A stretch of 8,360 bases of DNA from a bacterium. Lineage in GTDB: Bacteria > Zixibacteria > MSB-5A5 > GN15 > FEB-12. Below the pieces are notes generated by a model. That model worked only from the letters and a program-made list of their open reading frames with translations. It had not been told where the DNA came from and ran no database searches. Position numbers and translations under genes: made by a program. Position 1 is the first letter of the stretch; each line of letters starts with the position of its first letter. Where the stretch lies: positions 1 through 8,360 of the forward strand of contig JAUWMW010000090.1 in the NCBI GenBank assembly GCA_030612965.1. The letters are read 5' to 3'. This document shows, piece by piece, positions 1 through 4,911 of this stretch.

Positions 1-465
1 ACATTTGTCTGACCGACCGAACTAGCGACGGTCGCCGCTATGTATTCCGAGCTACAGAAACTCGATGTTCATGTATATGCTTGTTCGGTTGACAGTGTTT
101 TCGTGCATAAGATGTGGGACGAATCGGAACTCAGTCGGATGGTAGACGGGGGTATCCCGTACCCGATGCTGTCTGACGGTGGAGGTAACCTTGGCAAGGT
201 CTACGGCGTCTACGACGATGCCGCCGGAGTAAATGTCCGTGGTCGGTTTCTGATCGATCCTGATGGCGTTATCCAGGGCATGGAGATACTGACCCCTCCG
301 GTAGGTCGCAATTTTGCCGAGACGATCCGACAGATCAAGGCGTTCCAGCATGTCAGGAAATCAAAGGGTACCGAGGCCACGCCGGCTGAGTGGCAGCCCG
401 GCAAGCCTACCCTCAAGGTGGGGCCGGACCTGGTCGGAAAAGTATGGGAGGTCTGGAAACCCTGA
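1..465 (+). CDS. Selenocysteine-containing peroxiredoxin (AhpC/TSA family, PrxU-like), 5' end outside window
   Basis: Reduces hydrogen peroxide and organic peroxides in the cytoplasm through a peroxidatic Sec/Cys. The reading frame runs from base 1, not from the ATG at 40. Upstream of that ATG the frame reads T-F-V-(TGA)-P-T-E-L, the Prx active-site block TFVCPTEL with TGA in place of the catalytic Cys codon. I read this TGA as selenocysteine; PrxU of Eubacterium acidaminophilum is the known precedent. Family landmarks follow: VYACSVDS then VFVHKMW, RGRFLIDPDG with the conserved catalytic Arg, GRNFAETIRQIKAFQ, and the C-terminal WQPGKPTL and DLVGKVWEVWK blocks. The usual resolving-Cys block (EVCPA) reads EATPA, so no resolving Cys is present there; the only visible Cys is in YACSVDS, 24 residues after Sec. 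The frame ends at an ordinary TGA (463-465) with no similar hairpin seen behind it. The N-terminal third and the promoter lie outside the window. A nonsense mutation is the alternative, but position and context make it unlikely. Confidence 0.9.
10..12 (+). other. In-frame TGA read as selenocysteine
   Basis: This TGA falls exactly at the peroxidatic cysteine of the Prx motif T-x-x-C, between TFV and PTEL. No other in-frame stop occurs until the natural end of the protein at 463-465. Its coincidence with the one residue where Sec is chemically favoured, and a hairpin just downstream, argue for recoding. recR also ends in TGA, so TGA is not generally reassigned in this genome. Confidence 0.85.
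24..39 (+). promoter_or_regulatory. Candidate bacterial SECIS hairpin
   Basis: In the mRNA, A24-U39, G25-C38, C26-G37 and G27-C36 can pair. An A28/C35 mismatch follows, then C29-G34 closes a GGUC tetraloop at 30-33. The loop starts 17 bases after the TGA. SelB recognises a loop G and U in bacterial SECIS elements; the E. coli fdhF element has a GGUC-containing loop at nearly the same distance from its UGA. An alternative 6-bp stem pairs 14-19 (CGACCG) with 29-34 (CGGTCG), and a GCGA/UCGC stem with a CGG loop is also possible. The fold was derived by eye, not computed. Confidence 0.6.
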
Positions 466-477
466 CGCCGTGGCGAT

Positions 478-518
478 GTCGGGGCATGTCATGGTTCGAC
501 TCCGCTCACCATGAGGTG
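478..518 (+). repeat. REP-like intergenic palindrome with TTCGAC core
   Basis: CATGGT at 490-495 is exactly complementary in reverse to ACCATG at 508-513, enclosing a 12-base centre that begins TCGACTCCGC. Short palindromes with a TTCGAC...GCTCA core recur between genes in many bacterial genomes. This one sits 24 bases after the peroxiredoxin stop. It is not followed by a T tract, so it is not a standard terminator, although it could protect the 3' end of the transcript. Whether it is repeated in this genome cannot be seen from one copy. Confidence 0.45.
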
Positions 519-573
519 GTTGAATTACGGCGTTATCCCTTTGTCCCGCAAACCATGTCCCTCGATAGCACTC

Positions 574-608
574 TTGGTTAGAAGTCCTAAATTGACTTCC
601 GGAACCAA
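574..608 (+). repeat. Imperfect long hairpin, possible interspersed repeat
   Basis: Two nested perfect arms are visible: TTGGTT (574-579) with AACCAA (603-608), and GAAGTC (581-586) with GACTTC (594-599). They are separated by one unpaired base on the left and three on the right, and the loop is 7 bases. The downstream sequence has no T run, so an intrinsic terminator is not supported. It may be a degenerate intergenic repeat or an RNA structure. No coding sequence is visible in this stretch. Confidence 0.4.
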
Positions 609-700
609 CCGTCTATCAGCAGCTTACGATCGGGCGACTGCGTCGTTCCTGTAATTCATTGTAGTACATCTTCCTACACATCAGGTGAACACGTATACAA

Positions 701-751
701 TATGTAAAGTACATATAAACACTTTACATAATGAAAAATGTATATTATATA
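701..751 (+). promoter_or_regulatory. Probable promoter and palindromic operator for the Fic gene
   Basis: TATGTAAAGT (701-710) and ACTTTACATA (721-730) form a perfect 10-bp inverted repeat with a 10-base spacer. Within the right arm lies a -35-like TTTACA (723-728), followed after 17 bases by a -10-like TATATA (746-751). A second inverted repeat, TGTATAT (739-745) with ATATACA (751-757), overlaps the -10. The predicted start near 758 leaves a leader of roughly 55 bases before the Fic ATG. Palindromes over both hexamers suggest repression by a dimeric DNA-binding protein, possibly the winged-helix region of the Fic protein itself (inference). The block is strikingly AT-rich compared with both flanks. 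Confidence 0.55.
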
Positions 752-811
752 TATACAAAATATATAGACTATACATATCGTAATCAAGGACAGGAAGGTG
801 TCTAGCCAGTC

Positions 812-2146
812 ATGGAGATTTTCAAACTTCCAAAACCTACCGCTGAAGTGGAAATAGACAAAGCTTTGGAAAAAGCCTTCAAGAATGCAGACTTCAGCAA
901 ATACGTAGAAAGTGCGAACCAGCCCCAATACCTCTATTGGGATAAGGTGCGCTACAAGCCGATCCCGGAGGGACTGTCGGCAGACGAATTCTGGGCTCTG
1001 ACGAAATTCCTTAGGCGGATTTCCCCAAATCGAGCAAAAACCGCCGTCCGGGATGAAAACGGAAACAACTTCACTTGGCAGCCAACCCCAGGTCTCGACT
1101 ATTTCTTGCACGAAGTAGATATGAACCTGGGCGGTCTCCTTGAATCCGGTTGGGTCGCCGATGAAGCGACTCGTCACCGGTTCATCTCTCGCGGCATCAT
1201 GGAAGAAGCCATTGCCTCGTCCCAGTTGGAGGGGGCCAGCACTACTCGAAAAGTCGCTAAGCGAATGCTCCTTGAGAAGAGAAAACCGGCCAGCAAAGCA
1301 GAAAAGATGATCGTAAACAACTATCGAGCGATGCTCGATGTCGAAGATCGATTGAAAAACGAAGAGATGAGTGTGGATGTGCTGTTGAACTTGCATCGTA
1401 CACTTGTGGAGAACACAGTCAACTCTGCCGAATTGGGTCGCTTTAGACGCGACAGTGAAGGAATTCATATCGTAGATGGTCGAACAGGGATCATCTACCA
1501 TGTTCCGCCCAAGGCTCAGTTTCTGAGAAAGGAGATTAAGAGATTCATCGATTATGCAAACGATGACACAACGAAGCATCAATTCGTACACCCGTTGATA
1601 AAGGCGATTATCCTGCATTTTTGGATTGGGTATCTACATCCATTCACCGACGGGAACGGCCGGCTGGCCCGCACCATTTTTTACTGGTATCTTCTGAGAA
1701 AGGGCTACTGGGCGTTCTCGTATTTGCCTCTGTCTCGAGTCATTAAGGGTTCTCCGGCCCAATACCGAGACGCCTACGTGTATTCGGAACAGGATGACAA
1801 TGACCTGACTTATTTTATCGACTACAACATACGCAAGATTGGTCTAGCCAGGGATCAGTTCGAGAGGTACGTCCAACGAAAACAGACAGAGAACCGCAAA
1901 ATGGTGGAGCTTGCTCGATCAAAGTACCACTTCAATGATCGCCAAATTCAACTGTTGAGATATTTCTATCGCAACGTTTCGGCAATAACCTCCATCCGAA
2001 CATATTCGCATGTATACGGAGTATCGATAATAACTGCGCGCAAGGATCTGGAGGGGCTTGAACGAGCGGGTTTTCTCACCTCACAGAAAATCGGTAGGGA
2101 AAGGCCGTTCAGAGCCTCCGAAAAAGTCGCCAAGTTGTTTTCATAG
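812..2146 (+). CDS. Fic family protein (class II, N-terminal inhibitory motif, C-terminal winged helix)
   Basis: Fic enzymes usually transfer AMP from ATP to a hydroxyl group of a target protein. The 444-residue product has a complete catalytic motif, HPFTDGNGRLAR at 276-287, with catalytic His276, acidic Asp280, and the G-N-G-R loop that binds the triphosphate. An (S/T)xxxE(G/N) inhibitory motif, S136-S-Q-L-E140-G141, lies N-terminal to the Fic core, making this a self-inhibited class II protein that needs no separate antitoxin. Residues 220-233 fit the flap that positions the target. From about 372 to 440 the sequence looks like a winged helix-turn-helix (YGVSIITARKDLEGLERAGF, then a basic wing). 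The start is preceded by AGGAAGG at 792-798, a rather long 13-base spacing. There is no partner gene. Codon and base use are more AT-rich than in dnaX-recR, and the gene stands between unrelated housekeeping genes, which suggests acquisition. The target is unknown. Confidence 0.93.
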   Translation: MEIFKLPKPTAEVEIDKALEKAFKNADFSKYVESANQPQYLYWDKVRYKPIPEGLSADEFWALTKFLRRISPNRAKTAVRDENGNNFTWQPTPGLDYFLHEVDMNLGGLLESGWVADEATRHRFISRGIMEEAIASSQLEGASTTRKVAKRMLLEKRKPASKAEKMIVNNYRAMLDVEDRLKNEEMSVDVLLNLHRTLVENTVNSAELGRFRRDSEGIHIVDGRTGIIYHVPPKAQFLRKEIKRFIDYANDDTTKHQFVHPLIKAIILHFWIGYLHPFTDGNGRLARTIFYWYLLRKGYWAFSYLPLSRVIKGSPAQYRDAYVYSEQDDNDLTYFIDYNIRKIGLARDQFERYVQRKQTENRKMVELARSKYHFNDRQIQLLRYFYRNVSAITSIRTYSHVYGVSIITARKDLEGLERAGFLTSQKIGRERPFRASEKVAKLFS

Positions 2147-2183
2147 TCCATCCCGGCGTGCACAGTCTTATGGTACGGCTGCG

Positions 2184-2252
2184 TTGACGGTAAGGTCACT
2201 CCCACAAAATTCTGATTCCCCAGCCCTCGCCTTTTGCGTATATTGACTGTCT
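2184..2252 (+). promoter_or_regulatory. Presumed dnaX promoter region, possibly leaderless start
   Basis: The 106 bases between the Fic and dnaX genes hold a TTGACG (2184-2189) without a convincing partner, and a -10-like TATATT (2239-2244). The latter would start transcription at about 2251, almost on the dnaX ATG at 2253. No Shine-Dalgarno-like sequence precedes that ATG, in contrast to ybaB, recR and the LolA-like gene. No terminator hairpin was seen behind the Fic gene. The promoter assignment is tentative. Confidence 0.3.
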
Positions 2253-3929
2253 ATGAGCTATCTGGTGTTGGCCCGCAAATACCGTCCGCAGCGGTTTGAA
2301 GAAATCGTAGCACAGGAGCATGTCAGTCGCACCCTGCAAAATGCGGTGAGGAACGACCGCGTCGGGTCGGGCTATCTGTTCTGCGGGCCGCGCGGCACCG
2401 GCAAGACGACCACTGCACGTGTACTGGCCAAAGCCCTCAACTGTGTCAACGGCCCGACGCCCGAGCCGTGCGGCGAATGCGATCAGTGCAAAGAGATAGC
2501 CGCCGGGACATCGCTGGATGTCCTCGAAATCGACGCCGCGAGCAATACCGGGGTCGACGACATCCGTACCCTGCGCGAGAACGTCCGCTACCTGCCGGCT
2601 GGCGGCAAGAAGCGCATCTACATAATCGACGAAGTGCACCGTCTCTCCGGCGCCGCATTCGACGCTCTCTTGAAGACGCTCGAAGAACCGCCGCCGCACG
2701 TGATTTTCATGTTCGCCACGACTGAGCCGACAAAAGTGCCTGAGACGATTCTGTCGCGCACTCAGCGTTTCGATCTCAAGCGTGTTTCTGTCAAGGCGCT
2801 CGCCGCGCATCTTACTCAGATAGCTCGCAAGGAAGGGCTGGAAATCGACGAGACGGCGATCAAGCTGCTGGCGCGCAAGGCGGACGGCTCGGTGCGGGAT
2901 GCCCTGTCGCTGCTGGATCAGTTGGCGGCTTTCGCCTCGGAGAAAATCACCGACGAAACGGTTGTGGCTGCGCTGGGGCTGGTGGACCGTCAGATGCTGT
3001 TCAGTTTCATCAATGGGGTGGCCGAGCGCGACAGTAAGGTAGTACTCAAGCTGGTCAAGCAGGTGGTCGACGGTGGCACTGATGTCGCCGATTTCACCGC
3101 TGAATTGTTGGAACATCTCCGGCTGCTGATGATCCTGGCCACCGATACAGAGGCCGGCGATCTACTCGGTTTCAGCGAAGAGGAACTGAACGAGTACACG
3201 CAGCAGGCGGAGAATTTTTCGGTAGGGGACATTGTTCGGCTGATCAAGATCGGCATGGATCTCAACCGCGACCTGAAAAGCAAGATCGGTCTCGATGAGC
3301 GACTGCTTCTGGATGTGGCCGCGATCAAGATGGCCGAGATGGAAGGGACGGTCCGGTTCGAGGAAATCCTTGAGCATCTCAGCCAAAGCCCGAACGCGGG
3401 CGGTGCAGGCAACCTGTTCGACCAGCCCGAAAAAAAAAAGGATGACCTCCCCCCCCGCTCGGGACTGAAGCTGGTCAGAGGTGAGCCTGAGTCGGCCTCT
3501 GGTGAGCGCAGTTTGTCTCGGACGCAAGCTGTCAATGTGGCCATGGTCCGCGCTGGCTGGGAGAAGTTTGTGGGTTTTCTCAGGCAGAAAAACAGCATGC
3601 TGGCCTCTCAGTTGGCCATGGTCCAGATCCGAGAGGTGAAGGATAATCAAATCCTGGCTGTATTCGGTGGTTCAGCCACAGTAGCGCGACAGGTGGTGGA
3701 GAGACCATCCAATCTGAGCCTGATTACCGAATGTTTGAAAGATCAATTCGCTGCCAATCTGAGTATAAAATTCGACACCGAGAAGCAGAAGGATGTCGGG
3801 TCGACCGATATAGCGAAAAAACGCCGCAACGGCATCGACGTAAAGAAACTGGTTGAGAATTCGCCGCGATTGCAAATGCTGCTGGAGAAAGTAGACGGTG
3901 AAATCATCGGCGTCAGGAATGGTGAGTAA
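2253..3929 (+). CDS. dnaX: DNA polymerase III subunit gamma/tau (clamp loader)
   Basis: This AAA+ ATPase is the motor of the clamp loader that puts the beta sliding clamp on primed DNA; the tau form also links the polymerase core and helicase. The 558-residue protein has the typical DnaX opening MSYLVLARKYRPQ. Walker A is GPRGTGKT (45-52), and the structural zinc cysteines are C64, C73, C76 and C79 (C-x8-C-x2-C-x2-C). Walker B is DEVH (126-129), sensor 1 lies around ATTEPTKVP (155-163), and sensor 2 is GSVRDALSLLD (212-222). The arginine-finger motif, usually SRC, reads SRT at 168-170; the Arg is kept. Domain III follows to about 370, then a charged linker with an A10 run (codons 393-396) where a shorter gamma form may be made, then a separate folded-looking domain at about 425-515. 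It begins the dnaX-ybaB-recR cluster and ends 33 bases before ybaB. Confidence 0.97.
   Translation: MSYLVLARKYRPQRFEEIVAQEHVSRTLQNAVRNDRVGSGYLFCGPRGTGKTTTARVLAKALNCVNGPTPEPCGECDQCKEIAAGTSLDVLEIDAASNTGVDDIRTLRENVRYLPAGGKKRIYIIDEVHRLSGAAFDALLKTLEEPPPHVIFMFATTEPTKVPETILSRTQRFDLKRVSVKALAAHLTQIARKEGLEIDETAIKLLARKADGSVRDALSLLDQLAAFASEKITDETVVAALGLVDRQMLFSFINGVAERDSKVVLKLVKQVVDGGTDVADFTAELLEHLRLLMILATDTEAGDLLGFSEEELNEYTQQAENFSVGDIVRLIKIGMDLNRDLKSKIGLDERLLLDVAAIKMAEMEGTVRFEEILEHLSQSPNAGGAGNLFDQPEKKKDDLPPRSGLKLVRGEPESASGERSLSRTQAVNVAMVRAGWEKFVGFLRQKNSMLASQLAMVQIREVKDNQILAVFGGSATVARQVVERPSNLSLITECLKDQFAANLSIKFDTEKQKDVGSTDIAKKRRNGIDVKKLVENSPRLQMLLEKVDGEIIGVRNGE
3430..3445 (+). other. dnaX gamma/tau slippery site (A10) with immediate -1 frame stop
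   Basis: Ten consecutive A at 3430-3439 followed by G give in-frame codons GAA-AAA-AAA-AAG. The last seven bases form A-AAA-AAG, the same heptamer in the same phase as the E. coli dnaX frameshift site. A -1 shift reads GGA then TGA (3443-3445), giving a product of 397 residues that retains the whole ATPase and collar region. One extra A added by RNA polymerase would give the same end. One A fewer leads to a TGA at 3466-3468. A possible stimulatory stem pairs TGACC (3443-3447) with GGTCA (3473-3477). Confidence 0.65.
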
Positions 3930-3951
3930 TAAGGATTCGCGAAACACATAC

Positions 3952-3956
3952 AGGAG
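3952..3956 (+). promoter_or_regulatory. Ribosome binding site that decides the ybaB start
   Basis: AGGAG at 3952-3956 directly abuts an ATG at 3957, which is too close to use, and lies 6 bases before the ATG at 3963. The second ATG gives the family-typical N-terminus MAKGGVGNMMKQ, so 3963 is the start. Confidence 0.8.
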
Positions 3957-3962
3957 ATGATT

Positions 3963-4289
3963 ATGGCTAAGGGTGGCGTCGGCAATATGATGAAGCAAGT
4001 GCAACAGATGCAGGCCAAGATGGAGAAGATTCAGGCCGAACTGGAGCAAACCGAAGTAGAAGGAACGGCCGGCGGCGGTATGGTCAAAGTCACGGCCAAC
4101 GGCAAGCAGGACATCGTTTCGATCACGATCGATCCGGAAGTGGTTGATCCGGACGATGTTGAGATGTTGCAGGATCTTATCTTGGCCGCAGTAAGTCAGG
4201 CCCGGGCCAAAGCTCAGGAACTTCAGACCGAGAAGATGGCCAGCCTGACCGGCGGCTTGAATATCCCCGGTATGAACCTTCCGTTTTAG
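3963..4289 (+). CDS. ybaB: YbaB/EbfC family nucleoid-associated protein
   Basis: Small dimeric DNA-binding protein of the nucleoid, nearly always encoded between dnaX and recR. The 108-residue product begins with a Gly/Met-rich segment (KGGVGNMMKQ). A helical, Gln/Glu-rich stretch rich in Met follows (VQQMQAKMEKIQAELEQ), which forms the dimer arms. Next is the conserved strand region with VEGTAGGGMVKV, the I-x-I-D-P-E-V-V-D-P-D-D block characteristic of the family, and the C-terminal helix with LILAAVSQARAKAQEL. The tail GGLNIPGMNLPF is also typical. Length matches the family. It lies 15 bases before recR and is probably co-transcribed with dnaX. Confidence 0.96.
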   Translation: MAKGGVGNMMKQVQQMQAKMEKIQAELEQTEVEGTAGGGMVKVTANGKQDIVSITIDPEVVDPDDVEMLQDLILAAVSQARAKAQELQTEKMASLTGGLNIPGMNLPF

Positions 4290-4304
4290 TTCAAGAGGCG
4301 TATC

Positions 4305-4901
4305 ATGTTCAAATCGGCCTCATCGGTCGAACGGTTAGCCAATCGGCTGGCCCGAATGCCGGGTATCGGACGCAAGTCGGCGGCGCGGCTGGCTTTCTAC
4401 ATTCTCAACCTGCCCAGGGAAGAAGCACTGGAGCTTTCCGATATCATCCGGGAGGTGAAGGATAAAGTTGGGTTCTGTTCGATCTGTTTTAACATCTCGG
4501 AAAGCGACCCTTGCCGGGAGTGCCAGGATCCAAAGCGGGACAGTAGCGTGATATGTGTGGTTGAGGAAACCGCCGACGCGGCCGCTATCGACAAAGTAGA
4601 CGGATTCAACAGCATGTTTCATATCCTCGGCGGGCGGCTTTCGCCGTTAGACGGTATCGGCCCGGATGATCTCCGAATCAAAGAGCTCTTGAACCGACTT
4701 GGAGAGGACGTGTCGGAAGTGGTACTTGCCACCAATCCGAACGTCGAGGGAGAGGCAACCGCGATCTATCTGTCGAAACTGCTCAAGCCGCTGGGGGTCA
4801 AGGTCACCCGCATCGCGCGAGGACTCCCGGTCGGCGCCGACCTCGAATTCGCCGACAGCGCTACCCTGGGCCGGGCCCTGGATGGTCGTCAGGAATTCTG
4901 A
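4305..4901 (+). CDS. recR: Recombination mediator protein RecR
   Basis: RecR acts with RecO (and RecF) to load RecA on single-stranded DNA coated by SSB during gap repair. The 198-residue protein shows the full family layout. A helix-hairpin-helix region comes first (RLARMPGIGRKSAARLAFYIL, split here as RLARMPGIGR at 14-23 and KSAARLAFYIL at 24-34). The zinc finger cysteines are C58, C61, C70 and C73. The Toprim domain begins at ICVVEE (83-88) and continues through FHILGGRLSPLDGIGP (105-120) and ATNPNVEGEATA (142-153). The C-terminal block TRIARGLPVGADLEFAD (168-184) is the Walker-B-like end typical of RecR. A Shine-Dalgarno AAGAGG (4293-4298) sits 6 bases before the ATG. It ends in TGA, 10 bases before the next gene. 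Confidence 0.97.
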   Translation: MFKSASSVERLANRLARMPGIGRKSAARLAFYILNLPREEALELSDIIREVKDKVGFCSICFNISESDPCRECQDPKRDSSVICVVEETADAAAIDKVDGFNSMFHILGGRLSPLDGIGPDDLRIKELLNRLGEDVSEVVLATNPNVEGEATAIYLSKLLKPLGVKVTRIARGLPVGADLEFADSATLGRALDGRQEF

Positions 4902-4911
4902 TCTCAAGACT

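Noticed and set aside
10..12. Genome-wide reassignment of TGA (as in codes 4 or 25)
   Set aside because: recR ends in TGA at its expected length, and the peroxiredoxin itself ends in TGA at the usual C-terminus, so TGA is a normal stop here.
40..465. A complete short peroxiredoxin starting at the ATG at 40
   Set aside because: The active-site block lies upstream of this ATG and in the same frame, interrupted only by the TGA at the catalytic position. A product starting at 40 would lack the catalytic residue.
486..511. tRNA 3' end, suggested by GGTTCGACTCC followed by ACCA
   Set aside because: The bases around the TTCGA loop do not form a T stem, and no acceptor, D or anticodon arms are found upstream. 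The palindrome explains the pattern better.
674..1618. Long minus-strand open frame of 314 codons
   Set aside because: It is antisense to the Fic gene, whose catalytic and inhibitory motifs are intact. The product is rich in Cys, Phe and His without family features and its end runs through the AT-rich promoter.
2196..3116. Minus-strand open frame of 306 codons opposite dnaX
   Set aside because: It is a shadow of the dnaX AAA+ region. The + strand frame has every conserved clamp-loader motif and this one has none.
3957..3962. ybaB start at the first ATG (3957)
   Set aside because: The Shine-Dalgarno AGGAG touches this ATG directly, leaving no spacing. The ATG at 3963 has correct spacing and a typical N-terminus.
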